64,000 nt of DNA from Scilla litardierei (Eukaryota > Streptophyta > Magnoliopsida > Asparagales > Asparagaceae), in contig CM061142.1 of assembly GCA_030789695.1 (NCBI GenBank), positions 603,517,659 to 603,581,658 of the forward strand, written 5' to 3'. Position 1 is the first letter of the stretch; each line of letters opens with the position of its first letter. The notes below the pieces were generated by a model. The model was not told the origin of the DNA, did no database searches, and saw only the letters and a program-made list of their open reading frames with translations. This document shows positions 9,624 to 21,644 of this stretch, piece by piece. Made by a program: the position numbers and the translations under genes.

Positions 9624-10164
9624 TCTAGTCGGTCAAAGAACACTCACTGACCGACTAGTTCATCAACTAGTCGGTCAGTCACAAAGCATGGACCGACTAA
9701 GAGCAGATCTGAGAAGAGATAGAATTTCAGACCTAGAAAACTAGTCGGTCCAAGAACACTGTCTGACCGACTAGTTTCACAACTAGTCGGTCATCCAATG
9801 AACGTAGACCGACTAAGAGGCAAAACAACATAGTCTGAAGGCAAGTTGACTTAGTCGGTCCAAGAACAAAAGTTGACCGACTAGATTGTCAACTAGTCGG
9901 TCATCAAACGTTCTTAGACCGACTAACGGTAAACAGTAGCTTAGGAGAATTTTAGAGTGAACAGTCAGTCTCAACTAGTCGGTCAAAGAAGCATCACTGA
10001 CCGACTAGTTCACAAACTAGTCGGTCGGTGAGTCAACATAGACCGACTAACTGTAAACAGTAAAGAGCTAAGAATTAACTGACTGAAACTAGTCGGTCCA
10101 AGAACAGTGGCCGACCGACTAGATCATCATCTAGTCGGTCAGTACTTGTTCTTGTACCAACTAA
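9624..10164. repeat. CTAGTCGGTC inverted-motif array (B, left LTR)
   Basis: Nested inverted-repeat units with the same 10-bp arm as in the unrelated Tekay elements A and C, including the AAGAAC-type spacer after the first arm. It lies in U3 immediately upstream of the TATA box. The right LTR repeats it at 20290-20830. Confidence 0.9.
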
Positions 10165-10565
10165 CATGCACAACAAAGTCCGAATCGAAGCGCGACGCTT
10201 CGAGGAAGTTAGAGTGAACTTGTGCAAGAAACCTAGAGCTACGAAATGAGCGTAATGAAGATAGAAACGTAAGATATACTCAAGGCTTAACATTCTATCA
10301 ATCGAAACTAAAAGACTATAAATAAAACCTTAATAAACGGTCTTTGAGAGCTTCGATTGAATCTTCATTACTTCCAAAGCGTCGCAAGAGCTTCAACGAA
10401 GCTTTAGGCTTGAATACGAGCTTTTGGAAGTGTTGAGATGTCGCTTTGAATATTCTCGTGAAATTGGCGACGATCTCCAATACTGCGCTCACAAATTGTT
10501 AGTTCATGAAGTATTTATGTTTGCTCATCATCCAAAACCAAATCCGGGGAGTCCAATATTCAACA

Positions 10566-10580
10566 TTCTCCCCCTTTTTG
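10566..10580 (-). other. Polypurine tract of B
   Basis: The minus strand reads AAAAAGGGGGAGAA next to the LTR start TGTTGAA, the usual SIRE-type tract. Confidence 0.85.
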
Positions 10581-11552
10581 GTGATGACAAACCAACATAA
10601 ATAATAATCAAAGATAATAATTCAAATGTAAAATACTTACTCCCCCTGCATTGATGACACGTTAATTCCAAAATGAATATAAATGAATTGCATCAAGCAG
10701 ACGAGTAAGATAAATAAAGTGAATTGATTTTTGAAATATCGGATTTTGAAAATCCTTATATGTATCTTAACTCCCCCTGAATCTAGCATATCAAACTAGA
10801 TTCTTGGAAATTGAGTTAAATTTTCATTTGCGCTATTTATTATCATTATCTCTCCCCCTTTGGCATTATCCCAAAAATGGGGGGCATACAACGACAACAA
10901 TTAGGAAATGTAAAATCCAACATCGGGAGTCGTAGACAAAGGCAATGGACCAACTTGACACCAAGGGAAAAATTGTGGAAATCAAAACAAGGTGTGCCCA
11001 ATTTTCCATTATCAAAAAAAAAATCAAAATCATCAAAAACACCAAATCATTATTCATTTCTTGAATAAAGAAACATACTCTTCAATATTCAATATTCTTG
11101 GTTAATTTTGTGCATGGAAAACAATTCTATAAAATTACAGAATTTAAATCCATTTAACCAACTTTTTATGCGTCGATTCGATATCACATTTCAAATATAT
11201 TCAACGAATATTAAAATTTGCACGACGAATAAAAGATAAAGTGAACGATGATGAACATATATATATATATAGACAACAGGAGTACATCCAAAAAATATCA
11301 CATCGAATATATGAGATACATCATATCAAGCGCTACATATCATCAAAAAGAAATACATCATCATCATCATCCTCATCAAAATAAATACTACAACAAAAAG
11401 TACATCATCATCAACATATCATAAAATCCAACACCGACAACCAGAAAGCACAAAAAAATACATCAAAGCATCTCTCAACCCCATCCTAACCCAAAACCCT
11501 CTCACTAGAATATATCATCCAAAGCGTATATGGAGAGTCCTCGGAACAACGA
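10581..11552 (-). other. Noncoding 3' region of B between ORF2 and polypurine tract
   Basis: A/T-rich, with CAT triplet runs near 11357-11420 and a short TA run near 11260. No reading frame of note. It corresponds to the 3' untranslated part of the element RNA. Confidence 0.6.
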
Positions 11553-13271
11553 TCACGAGGAGGAGGCTGGATCTGCAGCGTCCGTGGGTCCAGTCGACGG
11601 AGTGGACTCAGGCTCTGCAGGGAGAAGAGGTGTCTCAACAGATGGAATCGTCCGGGCAGGAGTCGAGATCTCAGCAACAGGCTCAACAGCAGCATGAGTC
11701 TCGACAGAAACAGCAGCAGCAGATACATGAGCAGGCTCGGAAACTGGGTCAGCAGCAGGCTCAGAAGGCTGTAGAGCTGCAGCAGATGGCTCTGGAACAC
11801 CGGAAGAGGTGGCAACTCCAGGAGCAGAAGTGGAAGTACCAGCAGCAGCAGCAGCAGTGGCCTCATCGCCACGGGCAAAAGAAGTAGCAAGCTCGTCAAG
11901 CTCCTCATCGTCCATCTCCTCGGCCTCAGACACGGAAGGAGGAAGCTCAACACCCATCTGACGAGCCATACGGCAAACTACCTCCTCGGTACGAGCCAAG
12001 CGGGACTTGTGACGAAGAAGTATCCGGACGACATCATCAAGGGTGGCAACGGGAGTAGCAGAGGCACATGCAGAGGCAGGGACAGATGCTGAAGGTGTCG
12101 TCCTCTGAACGTGACGAAGCGCCGCAAGAGATTTCTTGACGGCCGTCGCATTCAGGGGAGGACCAAGGGGACGCTCATCGTCACGAGGCAATGTGACACG
12201 AAAATGACGAAACACGAGGGTCAACATGCAAGGAAATGGGATATGAGCCGATTTATTGGACTTTCGAATACACTCGAAAGAGTCAATCTTATCGAGTATA
12301 ATTCGAGCCCAATTAATCGAGCTCCCCATGAAGATCGCATAGATAAGCTTCAAAAATGGCTGGGATGGTAAAGATGAGGAGCCGTACTTGGGAAGCAAGC
12401 ACGACTTCAGAATCAGATTTAGGATCCATGCATTTGGCTTGAATGATTTAGATGGCACGCCAATCATGGCAGGAGGAATCTGATGGAAAATCTCTGAAAG
12501 GATGGTCTGATCAAGAGAAGAAATATCATCTACCGAGATATCAGAAGGAAGAAGGCCAGACGAAGAGATACCCAAAATCTCTCCTAAGATTTCCGCAGTG
12601 AGGACTATAGGAGTCCCCAAAACGGTCGTCTCAACAGAGTGGGTCTGATCGTACTGACCCCGGATCCTATTAGCATAGAAAAGCTTCACTAATCTAGGGT
12701 AGGGGTGAGGATTCTCCTTCGGGTCATATCGAAGGTAATCGAGAAGACCCGACGACGACAGAAGATCAGCTAACCCTATGAAGTCGCTAAACTGGACGAA
12801 ATGCTCCAGAAGCAGCGGGCAATGTTCGATACGGTTATACGCCGCGAGACACAAAGGGTCATCGCGACATAAGGAAATATCGACACCGCCCACCGGCATC
12901 GGACCCTTTCCCTTAGGCTTACGGGTAGACGTACGAGGGTGGGTGCTAGACTCGGGATGAATAGGAGGAGTGGGTTCCCTATGAGTCTCGGTCTCGGGGT
13001 TATACTCCGTATCGGAATCGGTAGGAGTATGGAACGAAGATTGAGAAGCAAGAATTTTGGCCTTTGGCTTAGGCTTGGGTTTGGGTTTCGGTTGACCTCT
13101 AGGTTGAGCGGTCGTCGTCCTCTTCTTCTTGAGAGGAGGCAAAGACGACGAAGGATGGGTGGTCTTGGCTCTACGCTTCGGAGGGGTTGGATGCTCGGGA
13201 TCCGAAGAGATTGGATCAACGGTCATCGGAGAGGGGCTAGAGGGAGTGATCGGAATGCGTGTTCTTGCCAT
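11553..13271 (-). CDS. ORF2 of element B, plant retroelement accessory protein
   Basis: An open 572-residue frame downstream of pol, beginning MARTRIP. The N-terminal third is P/S-rich and basic, with nuclear-signal-like PKRR (about 31-34) and KKKR (about 48-51) and a KPKP run. Residues about 150-370 form the most ordered part (EHFVQFSDFIGLADLL, RLVKLFYANRIRG, LTAEILGEILGI) and resemble what is annotated in plant retroelements as a 'putative plant transposon protein' domain. The C-terminal part is acidic (EEMDDEELDELA), then A/P/S-rich. The SIRE lineage often has such an ORF, sometimes called env-like; I see no signal peptide or membrane segment, so a nuclear or nucleic-acid role is more likely. 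A CTAGTCGGTC array lies upstream at 13531-13805. Confidence 0.75.
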   Translation of the reverse strand: MARTRIPITPSSPSPMTVDPISSDPEHPTPPKRRAKTTHPSSSLPPLKKKRTTTAQPRGQPKPKPKPKPKAKILASQSSFHTPTDSDTEYNPETETHREPTPPIHPESSTHPRTSTRKPKGKGPMPVGGVDISLCRDDPLCLAAYNRIEHCPLLLEHFVQFSDFIGLADLLSSSGLLDYLRYDPKENPHPYPRLVKLFYANRIRGQYDQTHSVETTVLGTPIVLTAEILGEILGISSSGLLPSDISVDDISSLDQTILSEIFHQIPPAMIGVPSKSFKPNAWILNLILKSCLLPKYGSSSLPSQPFLKLIYAIFMGSSINWARIILDKIDSFECIRKSNKSAHIPFPCMLTLVFRHFRVTLPRDDERPLGPPLNATAVKKSLAALRHVQRTTPSASVPASACASATPVATLDDVVRILLRHKSRLARTEEVVCRMARQMGVELPPSVSEAEEMDDEELDELATSFARGDEATAAAAAGTSTSAPGVATSSGVPEPSAAALQPSEPAADPVSEPAHVSAAAVSVETHAAVEPVAEISTPARTIPSVETPLLPAEPESTPSTGPTDAADPASSS

Positions 13272-13530
13272 AGTCGAAGCAAGACACGGGACAAGGAGAT
13301 CAAACGAAGAAGCCCTAGCCGAAAAAAATAGATAAACCCTAAGAACCCTAGAAACCGAGCAAGCCCTAGCTCTAGGAAAGGAAATCTAACCCTAGGAGGA
13401 GAGGAGATCACCTAGAACGAGGGGCCGACGGAGGAGATCGACGGAGATGGCCGGAAAAATGGCCGGAGATCGATCAGAAGTGGAAGGGTTTTGAGGGGAA
13501 TCGGGATTTCAAGCTGGAGGAGAAAGAGAA

Positions 13531-13805
13531 TAGACCGATTAGAATGAGAACAGACCGATTAAAATGAGTTTAAGTCGGTCGAGATCGCAAATTACCAAAC
13601 AGTCCCTGGCACAACTAGTCGGTCACAGTTCAAGCACTGACCGACTAGATCACGATCTAGTCGGTCGGTCAATGAGCTTGAACCGACTAGTTGCAAACAG
13701 TGGCTGAATCCAAGAATTACTGACAAGATTTAGTCGGTCTGCGTTCAAGTACTGACCGACTAGATCTCAATCTAGTCGGTCGGTCACAGAACATGAACCG
13801 ACTAA
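13531..13805. repeat. Internal CTAGTCGGTC array upstream of B ORF2
   Basis: At least two complete units of the same nested inverted motif as in B's LTR, about 260 bp upstream of the ORF2 ATG in minus sense, plus weaker GACCGATT copies near its edge. A C/T-rich leader with AGGGTTT blocks (13275-13480) follows, like that of a transcript start. I see no clear TATA box here. It suggests a separate promoter or regulatory site for ORF2. Confidence 0.8.
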
Positions 13806-14047
13806 AGAGACAAAAACTTGAAAATCAAGTTCTCTCCAAAATACGCTTGGACGATAAATCTCAAAACTCTCAATAAACATCTAAACTACCCCATTAATCA
13901 TCGAAAAACAGAAATTTGACGATTACGCACAAATCGAACGAAAAATCAAGATATCACATAAAATTCCCGAAAAATCCAATAATTCTAGCATGAATGAGAT
14001 ATTGCCAAAAATAATAGCATGCAAAATTATTGAATGAAACATGAATC

Positions 14048-17000
14048 CTATATCTCGGATTCACCCATAATCCCCAATTCTCGACGCAACCGCACAAAGG
14101 AGTCCTCCTTTAGGGGTTTCGTGAAAATATCGGCGATTTGCTTTTGGGTTTCAACGTACACTAGAATGATGTCCTTTTTAGCAACATGATCATCTAAAAA
14201 GTGGTGTCGGACATCTATGTGTTTCGAACGGGAATGATGTACCGGGTTCTTGGAAAGACATATTGCACTTTGGTTGTCAACCATGATAGGGCAAGTATCA
14301 CAATTTATACCAAAGTCTTTAAGTGTGTGTCTCATCCAAAGAACTTGAGCACACGCGGCACCGGCGGCAATATATTCCGCCTCGGTGGTTGAAAGTGATA
14401 CGGAATTTTGCTTCTTGGAAAACCAAGAGACAAGAGAATTTCCTATAAAATGGCAAGTGCCACTAGTACTTTTCCTGTCGGATTTGCATCCCGCATAATC
14501 AGCGTCACTATATGAGACTAACTCATATGTGCTAGATCTCGGATAAAGTAATCCAAAATCTAATGTGTAACTTAGATAGCGAAAAATACGCTTTACCGCT
14601 ACTAAGTGAGACTCCTTAGGTTGAGACTGATAACGAGCACATATACATACGGCAAACATAATATCGGGCCTACTTGCGGTAAGATAAAGCAAACTACCTA
14701 TCATACCTCGATATAGACGAATGTCTACATCCTTACCGCCCGTATCCTTGTCAAGATGCGTAGTCGTGCTCATTGGAGTCTTTTTCCCGGAGGCATTCTC
14801 CATTCCAAATCGCTTTAGCAACTCCACCGTGTACTTCGTTTGGTGGATGAAGATTGCATCGTTCATTTGGCGAATTTGGAGACCTAAGAAATATTTGAGT
14901 TCGCCAATGTGGCTCATCTCAAATTGTTCCTTCATCACATTAGAAAACTCTTCGCAAAGAGCGAAGTTAGTAGCACCGAAAATGATATCATCAACATAAA
15001 TTTGAACTAATAAAATATCATTATTCGCATGCTTAATAAAAAGTGTTGAATCGGCTTCGCCCATTTTAAAATTCAAATCCAAAAGAAAATTCTTTAGGCG
15101 ATCATACCAAGCTCGAGGAGCTTGTCTCAAACCATAAAGAGCTTTCTTTAGTTTAAAAACGCGATTTGGAAATTTTTTATTTACGAAGCCCGGAGGTTGA
15201 GAAACGTAAACTTCCTCAACGACATCTCCGTTTAAAAATGCACTTTTAACATCCATTTGAAATAATTTAAAATTCTTATGGCATGCAAAAGACAAAAGTA
15301 ATCTAATTGATTCTAATCTAGCTACCGGAGCGAAAGATTCTTCGAAATCGATACCTTCCTCTTGACGATAGCCTTGAGCTACTAACCGAGCTTTGTTCCG
15401 GACGACGACTTGGTTTTCGTCGGTTTTGTTCTTGAAGATCCACTTTGTCCCTATGACGGTGTGGTTCTTCGATGGCAATGGAACAAGCTCCCAAACTTCA
15501 TTCCTCTCGAATTGAATGAGCTCCTCCTCAATGGCTAAGATCCAAGCGCTATCTTCGCATGCTTCATTAATATTCTTTGGCTCTATCGATGAGGCAAAGG
15601 CACAATTTGCGAAGCGGTGAACTTGGGATCTCGTCTTGACACTATCATTGATATTGCCAATGACTTGCTCATGGGGATGGTCACGAACCGAATGAAGCCG
15701 TTTGGGAATACCTTGATCACTTGGAACATTCTCAACAACTTCATTAGTTGGGTTAGTCTCAATAGAATCAATAGAATCATTAGACTTAGAATTTTCAAAC
15801 GAATCACATAAAACATCCATAGAATCATTATCATTTGAAATTCTAGTTGGAACAAATCCTTCATTAAATGAGACATGAAGCGATTCCTCGATCGTTGAGG
15901 TTCGTTTGTTGAATATCCGGTAGGCTTTGCTACGCGTAGAATATCCAACAAAAATCCCCTCATCGGATCTCGGATCGAATTTGTCCAAACTACCATATGT
16001 GTTCTTAATAAAACATTTCGAACCAAAAACACGAAAATGTTTAACTTGAGGCAACCTACCAAACAACAATTCATAACAAGTTTGTTTAGTGCCGGGCCTC
16101 AAAAGTATTCTATTAAACACATAGCAAGCGGTGTGTACCGCTTCCGCCCAAAATTGATGGCCAAGTTGGCTATCATCAAGCATAGTGCGAGCACACTCCA
16201 CTAGCGTCCTATTCTTTCTCTCAACTACACCATTTTGAGGAGGTGCACGAGGGAAAGAGAAGGTGTGAGTAATACCAACTTCATCACAAAATCTCTCAAA
16301 AGACTCATTCTCAAATTCACCTCCATGATCACTACGAATAGTGACAGTGGTGGTTCCTAAGAGATTTTGTACTTTCTTAACAAAAATTGTGAAGTTTTCA
16401 AAAGCTTCATTTTTATTACACAATGAAAATACCCAAGTAAATCTTGAATAGTCATCTACGATGACAAGTCCATACCTTGCATTTCCTAAGGAAGCTACTC
16501 TAGTTGGCCCAAATAAATCTAGATGTAATAGCTCTAGTGGCCGTTTAGTAGAGATGCTTTTCTTAGGTTTAAATGAAGATTTAGGAAGCTTGCCGCGTTG
16601 ACAACAATCACAAAAACTTTTCTTTTCAAAAACAAGCTTCGGAAAACCTTTAATAGAATTCAATTTTGAAAGCTTATATAGTGTTCCAAAGTTCACATGT
16701 CCAAAGCGTCGATGCCATAAGTGTTGTTCACTTGTGTTGGCAACGAGACATTGTTCATATGACTTAGGAAGATCCAAAATATAGATGTCTTTACGACGAG
16801 TTCCGGAAAATAATAATTTTTCATTATCCTTTCTTAAAATATGACACAATCCTTTCGCAAAGCTAACTTTGTAACCTTTGTCACAAAGTTGACTTATTGA
16901 AATAAGATTATGATTTAAACCACTAACAAGATAAACGTCACTAATTAATGGTTTAGAAGGGTTACCGACTTTACCAACACCTATGATGGTTCCGCTCTCG

Positions 17001-17152
17001 TTGCCTCCAAATACGACGCGGTTTCCATTCGCAATGGGAACCACTCCAGAGAGCAAACGAGCGTCACCCGTCATGTGTTTGGAGCACCCGCTATCGAGTA
17101 TCCAATTTCCTTTGAAGCTAAATTTAAATTTGATGCTCCTTTTCTTTTTCAT
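14048..17152 (-). CDS. pol: pol of copia element B: protease, integrase, RT, RNase H
   Basis: Open for 1034 residues. Aspartic protease ([13 protein letters not shown] near residue 20), GAG-pre-integrase zinc motif ([12 protein letters not shown]), integrase ([30 protein letters not shown], giving D, D, E), copia reverse transcriptase ([12 protein letters not shown], catalytic YVDDIIFG), RNase H ([25 protein letters not shown]), ending [10 protein letters not shown] and a short tail. All catalytic residues I can check are present. It starts in a different frame from gag, 66 nt after the gag stop. Family members usually link gag and pol more tightly, so the junction may be damaged. Confidence 0.95.
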   Translation of the reverse strand: MKKKRSIKFKFSFKGNWILDSGCSKHMTGDARLLSGVVPIANGNRVVFGGNESGTIIGVGKVGNPSKPLISDVYLVSGLNHNLISISQLCDKGYKVSFAKGLCHILRKDNEKLLFSGTRRKDIYILDLPKSYEQCLVANTSEQHLWHRRFGHVNFGTLYKLSKLNSIKGFPKLVFEKKSFCDCCQRGKLPKSSFKPKKSISTKRPLELLHLDLFGPTRVASLGNARYGLVIVDDYSRFTWVFSLCNKNEAFENFTIFVKKVQNLLGTTTVTIRSDHGGEFENESFERFCDEVGITHTFSFPRAPPQNGVVERKNRTLVECARTMLDDSQLGHQFWAEAVHTACYVFNRILLRPGTKQTCYELLFGRLPQVKHFRVFGSKCFIKNTYGSLDKFDPRSDEGIFVGYSTRSKAYRIFNKRTSTIEESLHVSFNEGFVPTRISNDNDSMDVLCDSFENSKSNDSIDSIETNPTNEVVENVPSDQGIPKRLHSVRDHPHEQVIGNINDSVKTRSQVHRFANCAFASSIEPKNINEACEDSAWILAIEEELIQFERNEVWELVPLPSKNHTVIGTKWIFKNKTDENQVVVRNKARLVAQGYRQEEGIDFEESFAPVARLESIRLLLSFACHKNFKLFQMDVKSAFLNGDVVEEVYVSQPPGFVNKKFPNRVFKLKKALYGLRQAPRAWYDRLKNFLLDLNFKMGEADSTLFIKHANNDILLVQIYVDDIIFGATNFALCEEFSNVMKEQFEMSHIGELKYFLGLQIRQMNDAIFIHQTKYTVELLKRFGMENASGKKTPMSTTTHLDKDTGGKDVDIRLYRGMIGSLLYLTASRPDIMFAVCICARYQSQPKESHLVAVKRIFRYLSYTLDFGLLYPRSSTYELVSYSDADYAGCKSDRKSTSGTCHFIGNSLVSWFSKKQNSVSLSTTEAEYIAAGAACAQVLWMRHTLKDFGINCDTCPIMVDNQSAICLSKNPVHHSRSKHIDVRHHFLDDHVAKKDIILVYVETQKQIADIFTKPLKEDSFVRLRRELGIMGESEI

Positions 17153-17217
17153 TTCCTTGAGTACCTAAAGATAGACACTTTCATATCATGGTACCCAAGG
17201 TCATTGGGTCCAAGGGA

Positions 17218-19461
17218 TTAGACCTTTGGAAGCCAAGTCCAAGTGGACTTAGACTTCCCCACATAATTCTTACTATGCACAACATCCGAAAAATAAGCAT
17301 TCATGTACATTTGTTTTTCGTCCATGCTTGTGTCCTTTGGGCTCCAAATAGTGAAAATTTTGGGAGCCATCATCCTATTGGGTGCATGCATGCTACGTTG
17401 ATTTCTACGTGATGCATGTTGTGGATAGGCATACGGGACATGATGGAATGGTGCACGAAGAGAATTATTCATATGATGAGGTGGGTGTACATATGCATGT
17501 GTGGAAACACGTGCGTGAGGGTGTCTCACTTGGTGTGCACGTGCCCGGGAATGTGTTGCATAAAAATCATCATAAGTGTGAGACGGTGGAGTAGGACGTG
17601 TGTTCCTACGTGGCATGTTATTAGTGTACATGTAGGCATGCCCCTTCTTTGGAGGTCCACCCAAAGTGGGTTTCTTTCCGAAAGAGGGTGTGGACGAGGT
17701 GGAAGCACCATTGGTAGATGAACTACCAATAGAGTGTTTGCTCCCACTCGTTGAGGCTTCGGAAGTTGGCCTAACAAAAGTAGTGACCGACTTGGATGAA
17801 TTTCCCATCATATACCCCAAGCCAATGTGGTGTTTGGCCGGAAGTAAATCTTTTAGGATATTATCCAAATGGCCCTTACCCTTGTTGAATTTGTTGATTC
17901 GGCCCAATGTGTCCTCATATTTCTCTTTGAGAGAACGCAAAGAAGTATCCAAAGCGGATATTTGCGATGTGAGCACATAAACACGAGATTTAAGATTCTC
18001 GTTCTCAATACTCAAAGTCGAGTTTTGAGAAGTTAAATCCGCTATCTCATGTTCTTCCGCATCCTCAATGCTAACATGTTCAAGTTTAGATTTGAGATTC
18101 ACAATCTCATTTCTTAACTCTTCAACAACGGTGTCGTTGTTGGTGATGATATTCTTAGGCGATGTTTGAATGCTAGCTAGGTCATCTTTTACCTTAGTAT
18201 ATCTATTTACTAACTTAGTGTATTTTGACCAAAGTTGAGAGTTAGCATTTCTAAGATCATCCATCGTTACCTCATCGCTTTCGTCATTACTATCATCGGA
18301 AGAGGAGGATCCTTGATCGTTCTCCTCTCTTGCCATGAAGCACATATGTGCTTGCTCCACTTTCTCATCATCCGACTCTCCGCTTGAGGAATCCTCGGAG
18401 TCGGTGAATGTTGCTCCGACAAGTCCTTTCTTGTACCCCTTCTTGTATTTCTTGGACTTATCGAATTTTGGCGCCTTCCACTTCTCCTTTTGTTTGTTGA
18501 GAGGACACTCCGCTTTCATGTGTCCTGGCTTATTGCATTTGAAACACAAAGGAGAGGAAGAGGCGTTAGAAGAACCAAATTTACCTTTGGTCTTGAAGTT
18601 ACCTTTCCGGAAGAAACGGTTGAACTTCTTGGCCATGAGTGCCATGGACTCCAAGTCCAACTCGTTTTCCGAGTCTTCATCATCGGAAGATGTGGATGAA
18701 GCCGCCTTGAATGCAATCGCCTTTTTCTTAGGCGCATCTAGGTTCAAATATGACTTCATCTTTTCTTGTAGCTTCACCTTGCTATCTTTGCGTACCTCGT
18801 ATGACATCAAAGTACCCATTAGTTGAACTACGGTATATTTGTTCATGTCATTACCTTCCTCGATGGCGAAGGTACGTTTTTCCCAAGAAGAGGGAAGTCC
18901 TTCAATAAGCTTTAAGCACTTCTCCTTTTGAGTGTAGATCTTGCCGAGGGCCTCTAACTCGTTTATTATGTCAACGAAGCGAGCGTAATATTCTTTCATC
19001 TTCTCGCCCTGTTGCATGTGAAACATTTCGTAATCTTTGGTTACGACAACGAGTTTAGAGTCTCTTACCCGACTCGTCCCTTCATGTAGTATGAGGAGAG
19101 AGTTCTAAATTTGATATGCACTCTTACATGTGCATATCTTATTGAAATCCTCGGGCTCCAATGCGCATTGCAAGGCGTTCATTGCCTTGGCATTGCTTAC
19201 CTCCGCGGCGACCTCCGCGGTAGTCCATTTCTCAAAATCTTCTTCTTCGGGCTCGTTGTACTCCTTCATTGTAGTCCTCCATAAAGATGCACTTCAGAGG
19301 AAGGTTTCCATCCGACATTTCCAGTACCCGTAGTTGGTACCGTTGAAGAATGGAGGCCTTGTAGAGGAATGTCCTTCCATCACCGATGACGCTCTTTCAC
19401 GGTTCCTGAAGGTGTCGTAGTTGGAAGGTGGAGGCACGGTCTTGTTGTCGTTGGCAGACAT
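17218..19461 (-). pseudogene. gag: gag of copia element B, two in-frame stops
   Basis: The natural start is MSANDNK at 19461, 28 nt inside the 5' LTR edge, followed by the gag N-domain (RPPFFNGTNYGYWKCRME). In-frame TGA at 19294-19296 (codon 56) and TAG at 19105-19107 (codon 119, where W is expected) truncate it. The remainder is open from M at 19026 to a TAA at 17218: UBN2-type gag helices, a CCHC knuckle (CFKCNKPGHMKAEC), an acidic/serine stretch, coiled-coil heptads (about residues 250-390 of the open part) and a basic H/R-rich tail. A full protein would be about 747 residues. Confidence 0.9.
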
Positions 19462-19468
19462 AGCTGAG

Positions 19469-19486
19469 TATCTGGCTTTGATACCA
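19469..19486 (-). other. Primer binding site of B (tRNA-iMet type)
   Basis: The minus strand reads TGGTATCAAAGCCAGA two bases inside the LTR; it differs at one base from the usual TGGTATCAGAGC. Confidence 0.85.
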
Positions 19487-19488
19487 AA

Positions 19489-21231
19489 TGTAATGCCTTA
19501 CCAGCTACTGCACAAGTACTAGAGGGGGGGTGAATAGTACTTTAAAATAATAAGGCGTATTATTCCACATTAAATTGCACACAACTACCAAGTCAATTTG
19601 CGGAAGGTTAAATTGAATGACAACAATGAAATTAACAATGCTAACAAATGAAGTTAATGGGTTCGGATCCACCCGAGTCTCCCCGACTTGTTCCCGGTGA
19701 TCCTACGTCCCAACCACCCGGATCCCTTCCGGATACTTGAGTTAGAAACCCTAACTCAAGATTTCCACTATGAATATCTTGTGAAAAACCTTCACAAGAT
19801 CAAATCATACATGCAATGGCAAAGTGAATCCCACAACCCGGGATCACAAACTTCTCTCACAACCGAGAGAGCCAATAAGCAATATAAAAGAGTTTAATAT
19901 GAAATAAATACTCTTACCACAAAATCCTATACCTTGAGTTTTTCTTACCCAAAAGGTGGAATGAAGGATTTGAGGAAGATGAAGTTACCAAACCCTAGCA
20001 CCAAGGAAATGAGCAGCAATGGGTGCCTAGGGAAGATTTGGAAACTTGAATCAAGCAATAGCTTGAAGAGCTCACCAAGAACAAGCTTCTCTCTAGATCT
20101 AGAAATGAGAGAGAATGGGTTTCTTGTGAGGAAGAGAGCTTTAGATTTGAGGGAGAATAGCTATCTCTTTAGAACTCAATGAATCTCTTAATGGCAGCTC
20201 TATTGAAGATAGAAATGACCTAGGTTCGTATTTATAGGGTCCCATAAAAACAAGTTAGGTCAATCTCCAACGGAAAGAAATCTGTGAGATCTAGTCGGTC
20301 AAAGAACACTCACTGACCGACTAGTTCATCAACTAGTCGGTCAGTCACAAAGCATGGACCGACTAAGAGCAGATCTGAGAAGAGATAGAATTTCAGACCT
20401 AGAAAACTAGTCGGTCCAAGAACACTGTCTGACCGACTAGTTTCACAACTAGTCGGTCATCCAATGAACGTAGACCGACTAAGAGGCAAAACAACATAGT
20501 CTGAAGGCAAGTTGACTTAGTCGGTCCAAGAACAAAAGTTGACCGACTAGATTGTCAACTAGTCGGTCATCAAACGTTCTTAGACCGACTAACGGTAAAC
20601 AGTAGCTTAGGAGAATTTTAGAGTGAACAGTCAGTCTCAACTAGTCGGTCAAAGAAGCATCACTGACCGACTAGTTCACAAACTAGTCGGTCGGTGAGTC
20701 AACATAGACCGACTAACTGTAAACAGTAAAGAGCTAAGAATTAACTGACTGAAACTAGTCGGTCCAAGAACAGTGGCCGATCGACTAGATCACCATCTAG
20801 TCGGTCAGTACTTGTTCTTGTACCAACTAACATGCACAACAAAGTCCGAATCGAAGCGCGACGCTTCGAGGAAGTTAGAGTGAACTTGTGCAAGAAACCT
20901 AGAGCTACGAAATGAGCGTAATGAAGATAGAAATGTAAGATATACTCAAGGCTTAACATTCTATCAATCAAAACTAAAAGACTATAAATAAAACCTTAAT
21001 AAACGGTCTTTGAGAGCTTCGATTGAATCTTCATTACTTCCAAAGCGTCGCAAGAGCTTCAACGAAGCTTTAGGCTTGAATATGAGCTTTTGGAAGTGTT
21101 GAGATGTCGCTTTGAATATTCTCGTGAAATTGGCGACGATCTCCAATACTGCGCTCACAAATTGTTAGTTCATGAAGTATTTATGTTTGCTCATCATCCA
21201 AAACCAAATCCGGGGAGTCCAATATTCAACA
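19489..21231 (-). repeat. 5' LTR of B (right)
   Basis: 1743 bp, the same length as the left copy. It contains a copy of the motif array (20290-20830) and the TATA box (20229-20239). The sequence differs from the left copy by about a dozen substitutions and has no visible indel. Confidence 0.96.
20290..20830. repeat. CTAGTCGGTC inverted-motif array (B, right LTR)
   Basis: Counterpart of 9624-10164. One arm has mutated from GACCGACTAG to GATCGACTAG near 20779, a C-to-T change. Confidence 0.9.
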
Positions 21232-21236
21232 GTGTT

Positions 21237-21644
21237 TGCTGACGCCGAGCCCGAGCTTGTGTTTGACGGGGAGTACGTGGACACTGGGGACCAGTCCTAG
21301 TGTCTTCGTTGTGTTTTACTTTTGTTTTGACAGTTGTTTTGTTATCGGTGCGTAGCACCTATACTTTGTTATGTCGTTGCTTTTGTTGGCCTTGTTCTGG
21401 GCCTTTAGACTCTTTCTTTTAGCCTGGTGGCTTTTCTGGATGTTGGACTTATTTTCATGTTGGACAATTTATGAGATGTGAGATTTTATTTCAGTCTCTC
21501 CTTGTGTTATTATTGTTGTTCCGTTGTGGTTACAAGGACCTGCTTATGTTTTATTGACGCTTATCGGGTTTGGGGCTTCACAGCTCCACTCTCGTGCGGA
21601 CCTTTTCACGTCTCGCCTCCATTTTAGGGAAGCGGGTCGTGACA
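21237..21644 (+). repeat. 3' LTR of A, second part
   Basis: Continues the LTR cut at 8822, completing the acidic reading frame (ends 21300) and finishing with GTCGTGACA. The next five bases, TCGTT, are the presumed target duplication; the other copy lies outside the window. Confidence 0.95.

Larger units (their letters stand above)
8823..10565 (-). repeat. 3' LTR of B (left)
   Basis: 1743 bp; on the plus strand TGTAATGCC to TTCAACA, so in element sense TGTTGAA to GGCATTACA. It holds a CTAGTCGGTC array and a TATA box in the expected U3-to-R order on the minus strand. Confidence 0.96.
8823..21231 (-). mobile_element. SIRE/Maximus-type Ty1/copia element B, complete, minus strand
   Basis: A 12.4-kb element flanked by a GTGTT duplication (8818-8822 and 21232-21236) and inserted in the 3' LTR of A. 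It has two 1743-bp LTRs, an iMet-type primer site, gag, pol in the copia order (protease, integrase, RT, RNase H), an extra ORF2 downstream of pol, and a G-rich polypurine tract. The large size and the additional ORF are typical of the SIRE lineage. The two LTRs differ at roughly a dozen positions by eye, so the insertion is recent. Confidence 0.97.
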
